This document shows, in pieces, positions 41,952-49,839 of a stretch of 64,000 bases of DNA. The position numbers and the translations under genes are program-made. Source of the stretch: Saccharopolyspora oryzae (lineage in GTDB: Bacteria; Actinomycetota; Actinomycetes; Mycobacteriales; Pseudonocardiaceae). The first letter of the stretch is position 1. The number at the start of each line of letters is the position of its first letter. Where the stretch lies: NCBI RefSeq assembly GCF_027853915.1, contig NZ_JAQGLA010000007.1:115724-179723 (forward strand). The letters run 5' to 3'. The notes below the pieces were generated by a model. It was not told where the DNA came from, did not search any database, and saw nothing but the letters and a program-made list of their open reading frames with translations.

Positions 41952-43492
41952 GCGCGGGAGTCCTTCCGGGTGATGGCGCGGGCGAACCGGCCGGTTTCGG
42001 TGCTGCTGCGGGTGACGGTGACCCCGGCAGCTTCGAGGGCCGCGACCTGCTCGTTCAGCGACGGCGCGTCGATGTCGGTGCCGAGCACGTAGCCGACGAT
42101 CTCCAGGTGGCGTCCGGCGTCGGCGGCGATGCGCTTCGCCTCGGCGATGGCCGGGAGGGTGACGCCGACCGGGTCCTCGTGGGAGCCGAAGCCGAGCACG
42201 AAGTCCATGACGATCGCGGCGACGGTCGGGTCCGCGGCCTCCTGGACCAGGCGCTCCAGGCGCAGCGACGGGTCGATCATCGGGTGCGGGCGGCCGTTGG
42301 TGAACTCGTCGTCGCCGAAGTCCAGGAACGTGTGCCCGGTGCTGGTGTCCTTGGCGCGCAGGACGAAATCCGCGTCCTTCTGGATGTTGCTGAAGACCTC
42401 TTCGCCGTCGTCGAGCAGCGCGTACATCGACTCGTCGCACAGCGTGCCGCCGCAGAACAGGCCGCGCACGAACCGCTGCTCCGAGCCGAGCTTGCCGCGC
42501 ACCTCGGCCACGCGGTCGTGGTCGAGCTCGGGCACCGCGGCGTCCGGGACCGCGGTGAGGCGGACGGCCTGCAGCGCGGCGTCCTGGCTGCTCGACGCGA
42601 AGTGGCCGCCGGCCGCGGTCACGGCCGCCTCGGAACCGTTGATGAAGTACACGACGACGGGCTTGCCCGCCGCGGCGATCTCCGCGAGGACCTTCTCCTC
42701 CACCTCGGGCGCCGGGGGCTTGGACACCAGCACGATGGCTTCGGTCTTCGGGTCCTGCGCGAGGGCACGGATGCCGTCGATCATCATGATGCCGCCGACC
42801 TCGGCGGACAGGTCGCGACCGCCGGTGCCGAGGAGCTGCGAGATCCCGCCGCCCAGTGCGTGGATCCGGACGCTCACCTCCTGCGAGCCGGTGCCGGAGG
42901 CGGCGACGATGCCGATCGTGCCGGGGCGGACAGCGTTGGCGAAGCAGAGCCCGACGTTGTTGATGATGGCCGTGCCGCAGTCGGGGCCCATCATCAGCAG
43001 GCCCTTGTCGTGGGCCAGGTTCTTCAGCTCGATCTCGTCGGCGACGTCGACGTTGTCGCTGAACATGATCACGTGCAGGTCGTTCTCGAGCGCCTTGCGC
43101 GCCTCGCGGGCGGCGAACGCGCCGTTGACCGCGATGACCGCGAGGTTCGCGCCCGGCTCGCCCTGCGCGGCCGAGGAGATCGTGCGGTAGCTGACCTTCG
43201 CCTCGCCGCCGGCCGGGGCCTTGCGGGCGAGCAGTCCTTCGATCTGGGCGATCACGTCGTCGGTGTCCACGCCGTCGCCGGTGACCGCGACGATCATGAG
43301 GTCGCCGTTGCCCGCGGCCGCGAGCTCGGGGGTGAGCAGGTCGAGGTTGTCCAGCACCCCCTTGTTCATCTCGGTCGCCATCGCCACGAAGGCCTGGTCC
43401 ACGCCGTCGATCTGGTTCGCCTTGGTCGAGATCGACATCAGGGACACCGAATCGAAGTAGGTGTTCTCCTTGATCACTGCGGTGGCAGTCAC
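41948..43492 (-). CDS. fdrA: FdrA-like protein, oxamate carbamoyltransferase subunit (AllF)
   Basis: A 514-residue protein of the FdrA/succinyl-CoA synthetase-like fold. It has KENTYFDSVSLMSISTKANQ at the N-terminus, a CoA-ligase-type block (GLLMMGPDCGTAIINNVGLC, then GTIGIVAASGTGSQEVSVRI) and LLGTGGRDLSAEVGG. The C-terminal part includes GLFCGGTLCDESM. The GTG at 43492 overlaps the DUF2877 gene stop (GTGA). In E. coli, FdrA is the large subunit of the recently described oxamate carbamoyltransferase. Despite the ligase-like fold there is no separate CoA-ligase partner in the locus, which supports the carbamoyltransferase reading. Confidence 0.9.
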   Translation of the reverse strand: MTATAVIKENTYFDSVSLMSISTKANQIDGVDQAFVAMATEMNKGVLDNLDLLTPELAAAGNGDLMIVAVTGDGVDTDDVIAQIEGLLARKAPAGGEAKVSYRTISSAAQGEPGANLAVIAVNGAFAAREARKALENDLHVIMFSDNVDVADEIELKNLAHDKGLLMMGPDCGTAIINNVGLCFANAVRPGTIGIVAASGTGSQEVSVRIHALGGGISQLLGTGGRDLSAEVGGIMMIDGIRALAQDPKTEAIVLVSKPPAPEVEEKVLAEIAAAGKPVVVYFINGSEAAVTAAGGHFASSSQDAALQAVRLTAVPDAAVPELDHDRVAEVRGKLGSEQRFVRGLFCGGTLCDESMYALLDDGEEVFSNIQKDADFVLRAKDTSTGHTFLDFGDDEFTNGRPHPMIDPSLRLERLVQEAADPTVAAIVMDFVLGFGSHEDPVGVTLPAIAEAKRIAADAGRHLEIVGYVLGTDIDAPSLNEQVAALEAAGVTVTRSSTETGRFARAITRKDSRA

Positions 43493-44415
43493 ATGAAACC
43501 TCTCAGTTCTTCTTCCAGTCGGAACCCGGCCAGCAGGCCGGACAGGATGTCGGTTCCGGACGTGTGGCCGATGCCCACCACCGGGCCGGCGTGGAGCCGG
43601 AGCTGCCGCGCCAGGAGCTCGTCGCCGACCGGGGCCGGATCGAGCAGCACGCGCAGCAGGTCGAGCAGGCCTTGACGGGCGCGTCCGCGGAGTGCGGCGC
43701 GGAGGGTGGCGCGGCTCAGCGGGGTCGTCCGCTCCGGGCCGTCGTCGAGGGCCTGCCCGATGAGCGGGTTGATCCACGACAAGGTGCTGTGCGGTTGTGC
43801 GGCGAGCAGCGCGATTCCGGTGAGGAAGTCGTCGCCGGCCGGGGTCAGCCCGGGTCCGAGCCCGAGCAGGCTCGTCGCGGCAGCGACCACGGCTGGGCCG
43901 TCCTCGCCGCGGACCGCGGTGACCAGCGCTGCGCACCCGCGTGCCAGTTGCTCCTGGATCTGGGCTTCGAAGACCGTGGCCGCCGCACCGGAGGTCCGCA
44001 CTCCCCCGTCGACGCCGTGCACGTCGAGGAACGCGGCGAGCGCCCCGGCCCGCCTGCCCGGTTCGCCGTGCCCGAGTTCGACGGGAATGGCTTTTGTATA
44101 CCATTTGCGAGCTCCGTCGATTCGGACGATCCGCGACGAACCGCCCACGAACGCGATCGACGCGGCGGACAGCCGGACGCGATCACCCGCCGCGAGCCGC
44201 CACTCCGCCCAGCCCTCGACGTCGACCCGAACACTCCACGGCGCATCGTCCATTTCAGCCGAACACAGTGCTATGAGCCGATCTTTGTCGGAAATCACGT
44301 TCACCACGCGATCGAAGACCGAATGAACGCGACCGATCCCGGGGTGCGCGAGGAGGTAGCCGGCCGCCTCCTCGTCGATCGAGAGAGCGCGCCCGGCGGC
44401 GGAGAGCGCGTGCAT
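43489..44415 (-). CDS. allH: DUF2877 protein, oxamate carbamoyltransferase subunit (AllH/YlbF-like)
   Basis: A 308-residue protein with the DUF2877 signature LLGLGPGLTPAGDDFLTG and a conserved C-terminal GHTSGTDILSGLLAGF. I start at the ATG at 44415 (AGGGGTGG upstream) rather than the GTG at 44424, which is too close to that site. It is the first gene of the leftward allH-fdrA-allG-permease operon. A second imperfect copy of the upstream operator (TTGTATACCA core, about 44095-44106) lies inside its coding sequence. A local lower-GC patch there includes rare-looking codons. Confidence 0.87.
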   Translation of the reverse strand: MHALSAAGRALSIDEEAAGYLLAHPGIGRVHSVFDRVVNVISDKDRLIALCSAEMDDAPWSVRVDVEGWAEWRLAAGDRVRLSAASIAFVGGSSRIVRIDGARKWYTKAIPVELGHGEPGRRAGALAAFLDVHGVDGGVRTSGAAATVFEAQIQEQLARGCAALVTAVRGEDGPAVVAAATSLLGLGPGLTPAGDDFLTGIALLAAQPHSTLSWINPLIGQALDDGPERTTPLSRATLRAALRGRARQGLLDLLRVLLDPAPVGDELLARQLRLHAGPVVGIGHTSGTDILSGLLAGFRLEEELRGFM

Positions 44416-44460
44416 CCGAACCACCCCTGCTTGCCACTTCGAGACGTCGACGTCCCATAA

Positions 44461-44474
44461 AATGGTATACCATT
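44461..44474. promoter_or_regulatory. Perfect palindrome AATGGTATACCATT in the divergent allH/carbamate kinase promoter
   Basis: AATGGTATACCATT is a 14-bp perfect palindrome in the 113-bp spacer, 46 bases before the allH start and 54 before the carbamate kinase start. The core TGGTATACCA is typical of GntR/FadR-type operators. A related site, TTGTATACCATTT, lies 360 bp away inside allH, at a distance that would allow looping. No GntR gene adjoins; the nearest is at 58256. Confidence 0.6.
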
Positions 44475-44528
44475 ACTCAGTGTCTGCGACAGCAAGTCGC
44501 ATCAGGGACCAGCGGAGGAGAAGCACGC

Positions 44529-45458
44529 ATGCGAGTTGTTGTGGCACTGGGCGGGAACGCCCTGGCCAGGCGCGGGGAACCGATGACCGCCGACCGGCTG
44601 CGGGCCAACGTGAAGTCGACCTGCCAGGCGCTGGCCGGGCTGGCGCGCGAGCACGAGGTCGTCATCACCCACGGCAACGGGCCGCAGGTCGGACTACTCG
44701 CCCTGCAGAACCTCGCTTACCAGGACGTCGCCGCCTACCCCCTGGACATCCTCGGCGCCGAGACCCAGGGCATGATCGGCTACGTCGTCCAGCAGGAGCT
44801 CACCAACGCCCTCGGCGGCGAGCGCGAGGTCGCGGCGGTGCTCACCACGACCGTCGTGGACGAGGACGACCCGGCCTTCGACCGGCCGACGAAGCTGATC
44901 GGCCCGACCTACTCCGCGCAGGACGCGGCCGAGGCGGCGGCCGAGTACCGCTGGACGATCGCCCGCGACGGCGCCAACTTCCGCCGCGTCGTCCCCTCGC
45001 CGAACCCGGTCCGCGTGGTGCAGGCGCCGATGGTCCGGCTGCTGCTGGAGAACAACCGGCTCGTCGTGTGCGTCGGTGGCGGCGGCGTCCCCGTCAAGAC
45101 CGATTCGAAGGGGCGCGAGGCGGGCATGCAGGCGGTCGTCGACAAGGACCTCGCGAGCGCCGCGCTGGCCGCCGAGCTCGAAGCGGACACGCTGATCATG
45201 CTCACCGACGGCGACTACGTCAGCGAGAACTGGGGAACCCCGCAGCAGCGCGACATCCTGACCGCCTCGGCGGACGCGATCTCCGAACTCGCCTTCGCCG
45301 AAGGCTCCATGAAGCCGAAGGTCGACGCCGCGATCCGCGTGGCCCGAGCCGGCGGCCGGGCCCTCATCGGCCCGCTCGACCGCCTCGACGACCTGCTGGC
45401 CCGCAAGGTCGGCACCGAGATCCGCGGCGAGCTCGACGAAGGCATCATCTTCGCCTGA
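44529..45458 (+). CDS. Carbamate kinase
   Basis: A 309-residue amino acid kinase-fold enzyme: RVVVALGGNALARRGEPMTA at the start, VVITHGNGPQVGLLALQN, RRVVPSPNPVRVV, VVCVGGGGVPV, KDLASAALAAELEADTLIML and FAEGSMKPKVDAAI. It transfers the phosphate of carbamoyl phosphate to ADP, yielding ATP, CO2 and ammonia. It is divergent from the carbamoyltransferase operon across a shared palindromic operator, the equivalent of E. coli ybcF (allK) beside fdrA-ylbEF. No arginine deiminase genes are present, so carbamoyl phosphate most likely comes from the AllFGH-type enzyme. Confidence 0.95.
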   Translation: MRVVVALGGNALARRGEPMTADRLRANVKSTCQALAGLAREHEVVITHGNGPQVGLLALQNLAYQDVAAYPLDILGAETQGMIGYVVQQELTNALGGEREVAAVLTTTVVDEDDPAFDRPTKLIGPTYSAQDAAEAAAEYRWTIARDGANFRRVVPSPNPVRVVQAPMVRLLLENNRLVVCVGGGGVPVKTDSKGREAGMQAVVDKDLASAALAAELEADTLIMLTDGDYVSENWGTPQQRDILTASADAISELAFAEGSMKPKVDAAIRVARAGGRALIGPLDRLDDLLARKVGTEIRGELDEGIIFA

Positions 45459-45467
45459 TCCACCGCA

Positions 45468-45503
45468 CCGCCCGCCCGGCCATCACCGCCGCCGGGCGGG
45501 CGG
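45468..45503 (+). terminator. Hairpin terminator after carbamate kinase
   Basis: A perfect stem, CCGCCCGCCCGGC (45468-45480) with GCCGGGCGGGCGG (45491-45503), lies ten bases after the stop codon. It separates the carbamate kinase gene from the IclR-hutG operon. The remaining spacer to 45720 holds only the operator below. Confidence 0.75.
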
Positions 45504-45647
45504 AACTGCTTCAGAGCCCGGACAAACTTCCGAACTCGGACGAAACCACTTCGCGCGCAACGCTTTCCGGCCCACGGCTTCACCGCGAGTAGTCGACCGG
45601 GCACCGTCGGAGACCTCGTGGCGGTTCCGCTCCGCATCCGTTCGAAT

Positions 45648-45668
45648 ACTGGGAATAACATTCCCAGT
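45648..45668. promoter_or_regulatory. Perfect 9-bp inverted repeat upstream of the IclR-hutG operon
   Basis: ACTGGGAAT (45648-45656) and ATTCCCAGT (45660-45668) are separated by AAC. A further CACTGGGAG and ACTGGGC follow within 25 bases. The site ends 52 bases before the IclR start. IclR proteins bind palindromes with GGAA/TTCC half-sites, so this is a good autoregulatory operator candidate. Confidence 0.6.
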
Positions 45669-45720
45669 CACTGGGAGAAATAACTGGGCAGCCGCACACC
45701 GCCGACGTACTGTCCCCGCC

Positions 45721-46464
45721 GTGACCAGCCCGGAAACGAACCGGAAGGCCGGTAGACGAGCTGCGCAGATCCTGGCGGTGTTCGCCGAGCAGGAGAGCGT
45801 GACCGCGGAGGAGATCTCCGCCCGCACCGGCATTCCCTCCAGCGCCGTGTACCGGCACCTGACGGCGTTCGTCGAGATCGGCCTGGTGCACCAGGGACGC
45901 ACCCGCGGCCGCTACTGCGCTGGATCGCTGACGGTGCAGCTGGCCGAGAACTACCGGCGCGAAGTGCTCAGCCAAGGCGGCGTGCGACTCCGGCTCCGGC
46001 GGTTGGCCACCGACACCGACGAACTCGCCGCGTTCCTCATCGCCCGCGACAACGACGTGCTCTGCATCGAAGCCGCCGAGGGAACGCGGGTCATCCGGTG
46101 CAGCTTCTCCCCCGGGCTGAGCAAACCGCTCACCTTCGGTGCGAGCGCACAAGCCCTGCTGGCGCACCTCCCCGCGGACCGGGTCGAGCGTGCCGCCGCA
46201 GCGCACGGGCTGAGCACCGCGCAGGTCGAGAAGTTGGAGGTCGACCTGCGCCGCGTGCGGGACCAGGGCTTCGCGATCAGCGTCGGTCAGGTCGATCCCG
46301 GGGTGTGGGGCGTCAGCGTGCCCGTGCTGGGCCGCAAGCACGACCTCGTCGGCGTGGTCAGCACGATGGCCCCGGATTTCCGCGTCCGAGCGCGACGCGA
46401 ATCCCTCATCACGCTCACCCACGCCGCAGCGCAGGACATCAGCAGACTGGAGGCGTACGCGTGA
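45721..46464 (+). CDS. IclR-family transcriptional regulator
   Basis: A 247-residue IclR protein. It has the winged helix (RRAAQILAVFAEQESVTAEE, ISARTGIPSSAVYRHLTAFV) and effector domain (LTFGASAQALLAHL, GFAISVGQVDPGVWGVSVPV). The GTG at 45721 has no ribosome binding site, so the mRNA may be leaderless. Its stop overlaps the hutG-like gene start (GTGA). It should autoregulate this operon of hydrolase and ABC transporter through the inverted repeat at 45648-45668. Confidence 0.92.
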   Translation: MTSPETNRKAGRRAAQILAVFAEQESVTAEEISARTGIPSSAVYRHLTAFVEIGLVHQGRTRGRYCAGSLTVQLAENYRREVLSQGGVRLRLRRLATDTDELAAFLIARDNDVLCIEAAEGTRVIRCSFSPGLSKPLTFGASAQALLAHLPADRVERAAAAHGLSTAQVEKLEVDLRRVRDQGFAISVGQVDPGVWGVSVPVLGRKHDLVGVVSTMAPDFRVRARRESLITLTHAAAQDISRLEAYA

Positions 46465-47411
46465 GCACAGCCGCTCCCGAGTGGACCGGGCGCACGGACG
46501 GACCCGGGCCGGAACATCGCAGGTGGCACAACGCGATCGGCGAATCCCCCGGTACCGCCGGCGTTTCGCTGATCGGTTTCCCCAGCGACATCGGAGTCCG
46601 CCGCAACGGTGGCCGTCCGGGCGCGCAGGCGGGCCCTGGCGCGATCCGCGCCGCGCTGGGTTCGTTCGCGATCCCGCCGGAGGTCGTCGTGCACGACGCC
46701 GGCGATGTTGCCGTCACCGGTGATGCCCTCGAAGCGGCGCAGGACGACCTCGCCGGAGCTGTCGCGGCACAACTGGGCGCCGGAAACCTCCCGTTCGTGC
46801 TCGGCGGCGGGCACGAAACGGCCTACGGCTCCTACCTCGGGCTCGCGCGCAGCGGCCTGCTGGACGGGCGGCGCCTGGGCGTGCTCAACCTCGACGCGCA
46901 CTTCGACCTGCGGGAAGCCGAGCGCCCGTCGTCCGGCACCCCGTTCCGGCAGATCGCCGCCGCCGAAGCCGAGCGCGGCGCCGAGTTCACCTACGCGGCG
47001 ATCGGGATCAGCCAGCCGGGCAACACCGCCGCGCTGTTCACCACGGCGGCCGAGCTCGGCGTCCGCCACCTGCTGGACCTCGACTGCCAGGAGCGGCACG
47101 TCGAGGACGTCCTCGAGTTCGTCCGGGCCTTCACCGCGGACGTCGACGCGCTGTACCTGTCGATCGATCTCGACGTGCTCCCCGCCGCGCAGGCGCCCGG
47201 AGTCAGCGCCCCTTCGACCCTCGGCGTACCCGCCGCTGTCGTCGTCGAAGTGTGCCGGCTGGTCGGCGACGACCCGAAGCTCGTGCTGGCCGACATCACC
47301 GAGCTGAACCCCACCTACGACATCGACCACCGCACCGCTCGGATCGCGGCCCGCCTCGTGCACACGATCACGATGGGCGCTGCCGACCGATCTGTCCCGG
47401 AAGGACACTGA
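46461..47411 (+). CDS. hutG: Formimidoylglutamase-like ureohydrolase (arginase superfamily)
   Basis: A 316-residue binuclear manganese hydrolase. It has the start GFPSDIGVRRNGGRPGAQAG, metal motifs FVLGGGHETAYGSYLG, LNLDAHFDLR and LYLSIDLDVLP, and SSGTPFRQIAAAE. The combination NGGRPGA, GGGHE followed by GSY, and SGTPFRQI is that of HutG formimidoylglutamase rather than arginase or agmatinase. HutG hydrolyses N-formimidoyl-L-glutamate to glutamate and formamide. The other hut genes are absent here, so in this operon it may act on an imported formimino or guanidino compound supplied by the adjacent ABC transporter. Confidence 0.85.
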   Translation: MSTAAPEWTGRTDGPGPEHRRWHNAIGESPGTAGVSLIGFPSDIGVRRNGGRPGAQAGPGAIRAALGSFAIPPEVVVHDAGDVAVTGDALEAAQDDLAGAVAAQLGAGNLPFVLGGGHETAYGSYLGLARSGLLDGRRLGVLNLDAHFDLREAERPSSGTPFRQIAAAEAERGAEFTYAAIGISQPGNTAALFTTAAELGVRHLLDLDCQERHVEDVLEFVRAFTADVDALYLSIDLDVLPAAQAPGVSAPSTLGVPAAVVVEVCRLVGDDPKLVLADITELNPTYDIDHRTARIAARLVHTITMGAADRSVPEGH

Positions 47412-47412
47412 G

Positions 47413-48897
47413 ATGCCCCGTCAGCGGACCTGGGCGCGGTTAGCGACCGCACTCCTCACCTGTCTGCTCGTGCTCGTGCCCACGGGCGCGGCGACCGCGC
47501 AAGAACCTCCTCCCACCGACAAGCTCGCGGCACTGCGGTCCGGCCAGGTCCCGCTGCGGGTCGGCACCGACGCGACCTTCCCGCCGTTCGAGTTCACCGA
47601 CGCCGGCGGCAACCAGCTCGGTTTCGACGTCGACCTGGTCCGGGCGCTGGCCGCCCGGGCCGGGATCAAGAACGTCGAGTTCGTCCAGATGCCGTTCGGC
47701 AACATCGTTCCCGCGCTGCAGGCCAACCAGATCGACGTGGGCGCCTCGGCGATCTACATCAGCGCCGAACGCGCCAAAGCCGTTGATTTCACCGACGTCT
47801 ACTACCCCGGCGGCCTCGCCATCTTCGCCAACGAGAAGGACAACTCGATCGGCTCGCTGAAGGACCTGGCGGGCAAGCGGGTCGCTGTCCAGGTGGGCAC
47901 GAAGTCCGTCGAGTGGCTCAAGCAGCACCAGCCCGCCGCGCAGCTGATCACGGTGCAGACCAACGAGCAGATGTTCTCGTCGGCGCGGCTGGGGCAGGCC
48001 GACGCCGTGGTGACCGGCGCCCCGGGCGGCAAGTACTTCATCGCCCAGCAGGGCGGTCTCAAGCAGGTCGGCGACCGGCTGACCGAGGAGAACTACGGCT
48101 ACGCCTTCCAGAAGGCCGATCCGGCCCTGCGGGACGCGTTCAACACCGCGCTCAAGCAGATGCGCGACGACGGCTCCTACCAGCAGACCACCGACAAGTG
48201 GTTCGGCGCGGAGGCCACCGCCGCCAAGCCGGCCGAACACCCGCTGTTCAACGTCACCACCATCGTCGAGTCCTCGGGCCAGATCTGGCAGGGCCTGCTG
48301 GTCAGCCTCCAGGTCATCCTGAGCGCCCTGGTGCTGAGCCTGCTGCTCGGCACCATCGGCGGTTTCGCCAAGCTCAGCCGGATCGCACCGCTGCGGTGGC
48401 TGGGCACCGCCTACGTCTCGGTGATCCGCGGAACTCCGTTCGTGGTCCAGCTGTTCTTCATCTACTTCGGACTCCCGCAGCTCGGTCTGCAGCTTCCCCC
48501 GATGGCCGCCGGGATCATCGCCCTCGGGCTCTACAGCGGCTCGTACGTGACCGAGATCTTCCGCGGTGCCGTGCAGTCCGTCGATCGCGGTCAGCTGGAA
48601 GCGTCGCGGTCGTGCGGGATGTCGCACGCCGCGGCGATGCGCCACGTGATCATCCCGCAGGCGTTCCTGCGCATGCTCCCGCCGCTGGGCAACGAGTTCG
48701 TGTCGATGACGAAGAACTCGGCGCTGGTGTCGTTCGTGACCATCCACGAGCTGTTCCTGGTGGGGCAGACCATCATCTCCCGCACGTTCGACGCGTTGAC
48801 GGTCTACCTGTTCATCGGCCTCATCTACTACCTGATCACCAACCTCATCGGTTTCGCGACGAGCACCATCGAGAAGAAGATGGCGGTGTACATCTGA
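47413..48897 (+). CDS. Amino acid ABC transporter: fused substrate-binding protein and permease
   Basis: A 494-residue fusion. A Sec signal peptide (about residues 1-30, ending TGAATAQE) precedes a family 3 solute-binding domain (about 45-265: DATFPPFEFTDAGGNQLGFD, FGNIVPALQANQIDVGASAI). A HisM/GlnP-type permease follows from about residue 285, with YVSVIRGTPFVVQLFFIYFG and the EAA-type loop YVTEIFRGAVQSVDRGQLEA. Such fusions occur in Firmicutes and actinomycetes and keep the binding domain tethered to the channel. It follows hutG by one base and its stop overlaps the ATPase start (TGATG), so all are one operon. Confidence 0.93.
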   Translation: MPRQRTWARLATALLTCLLVLVPTGAATAQEPPPTDKLAALRSGQVPLRVGTDATFPPFEFTDAGGNQLGFDVDLVRALAARAGIKNVEFVQMPFGNIVPALQANQIDVGASAIYISAERAKAVDFTDVYYPGGLAIFANEKDNSIGSLKDLAGKRVAVQVGTKSVEWLKQHQPAAQLITVQTNEQMFSSARLGQADAVVTGAPGGKYFIAQQGGLKQVGDRLTEENYGYAFQKADPALRDAFNTALKQMRDDGSYQQTTDKWFGAEATAAKPAEHPLFNVTTIVESSGQIWQGLLVSLQVILSALVLSLLLGTIGGFAKLSRIAPLRWLGTAYVSVIRGTPFVVQLFFIYFGLPQLGLQLPPMAAGIIALGLYSGSYVTEIFRGAVQSVDRGQLEASRSCGMSHAAAMRHVIIPQAFLRMLPPLGNEFVSMTKNSALVSFVTIHELFLVGQTIISRTFDALTVYLFIGLIYYLITNLIGFATSTIEKKMAVYI

Positions 48898-49628
48898 TGG
48901 CACTACTCGAAGTCAAGGACCTGACCAAGAGCTACGGCGAGGTCGAGGTGCTGCGCGGGATCGACTTCACCATCGAGCCCGGCCAGGTGGTCGCGGTGAT
49001 CGGCCCCAGCGGCGGCGGCAAGTCCACCTTCCTGCGCTGCCTGAACCTGCTGGAAACCCCGACCGCCGGCAGCGTGCGCTTCGACGGCGAGGAGCTGACC
49101 GGCCGCGGTGTCGACCTCAACCGGCTGCGGTCCCGGATGGGCATGGTGTTCCAGCACTTCAACCTGTTCCCCAACATGACCGTGCTGCGCAACGTCGTGC
49201 TGCCCCAGATGAACGTGCTCAAGAGGTCCAAGGCCGAGGCCGAGGCGAAGGCCCGCCGCCTGCTGGAGCGCGTCGGCATGCTCGAACGCGCCGACGCCCA
49301 CCCGAACAGGCTGTCCGGCGGGCAGAAGCAGCGCGTCGCGATCGTCCGCGCCGCGGCGATGGACCCGAAGCTGATGCTCTTCGACGAACCGACGTCCGCG
49401 CTGGACCCGGAGGTCGTCCAGGACGTCCTGGACATCATGTCCGAGCTCGCCGACGACGGCATGACCATGGTCGTCGTCACCCACGAGATGGGCTTCGCCC
49501 GCAAGGTCGCCGACCGCGTCGTGTTCGTCGACGGCGGCAACATCGTCGCCGACCTCCCACCGGACGAGTTCTTCTCCGACGACAACACCAATCCCCGGAT
49601 CCGCACCTTCCTGGACAAGGTCCTCTGA
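48897..49628 (+). CDS. Amino acid ABC transporter ATP-binding protein
   Basis: A 243-residue ABC ATPase with Walker A (GPSGGGKST), the polar-amino-acid-type Q-loop region (GMVFQHFNLFPNMT), signature LSGGQKQR, Walker B (LMLFDEPTSALDP) and switch His in VVVTHEMGFA. It is coupled to the fused binding-protein/permease gene and ends the operon before a strong hairpin. It is similar to but distinct from the ATPase at 12860-13630. Confidence 0.95.
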   Translation: MALLEVKDLTKSYGEVEVLRGIDFTIEPGQVVAVIGPSGGGKSTFLRCLNLLETPTAGSVRFDGEELTGRGVDLNRLRSRMGMVFQHFNLFPNMTVLRNVVLPQMNVLKRSKAEAEAKARRLLERVGMLERADAHPNRLSGGQKQRVAIVRAAAMDPKLMLFDEPTSALDPEVVQDVLDIMSELADDGMTMVVVTHEMGFARKVADRVVFVDGGNIVADLPPDEFFSDDNTNPRIRTFLDKVL

Positions 49629-49635
49629 CCGGTTC

Positions 49636-49671
49636 CGCCCGTCCGGCGACCACCACCGCCGGACGGGCGGA
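49636..49671 (+). terminator. Hairpin terminator after the hutG-ABC operon
   Basis: A perfect 14-bp stem, CCGCCCGTCCGGCG (49636-49649) with CGCCGGACGGGCGG (49658-49671), lies eight bases after the ATPase stop codon. Confidence 0.8.
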
Positions 49672-49711
49672 GCCCGCATCACGAGCTCCTGCGCCGCGCA
49701 TCGAAGATCTG

Positions 49712-49770
49712 CAGTTTCAATTGAAACTGCGGTCCACTGTGGGTGAGATCTGCAGTTTCAATTGAAACTG
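49712..49770. repeat. Pair of perfect 18-bp palindromes, 41-bp spacing (copies E and F)
   Basis: CAGTTTCAATTGAAACTG occurs at 49712-49729 and 49753-49770, both perfect, start to start 41 bp. Each is preceded by AGATCTG and followed by CGG, so the unit behaves as a tandem direct repeat of about 41 bp. They lie between two convergent genes and between two terminators, where promoter control is unlikely. Confidence 0.85.
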
Positions 49771-49793
49771 CGGCCCCGGAGAAGGTCTCGCGG

Positions 49794-49833
49794 CACGGCC
49801 CAGCCGGTCCGAAGCGGAACCGACCGGGCCGTG
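49794..49833 (-). terminator. Imperfect hairpin terminator after the AGCS symporter gene
   Basis: CACGGCCC...GGTC (49794 onward) pairs with GACCGGGCCGTG (ending 49833), with a small bulge. It sits seven bases past the symporter stop codon on the minus strand. Confidence 0.55.
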
Positions 49834-49839
49834 CGGTGA

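Noticed and set aside
46461..47411. Agmatinase or arginase as the identity of the ureohydrolase
   Set aside because: NGGRPGA, GGGHE followed by GSY, and SGTPFRQI fit formimidoylglutamase better, although substrate remains unproven.
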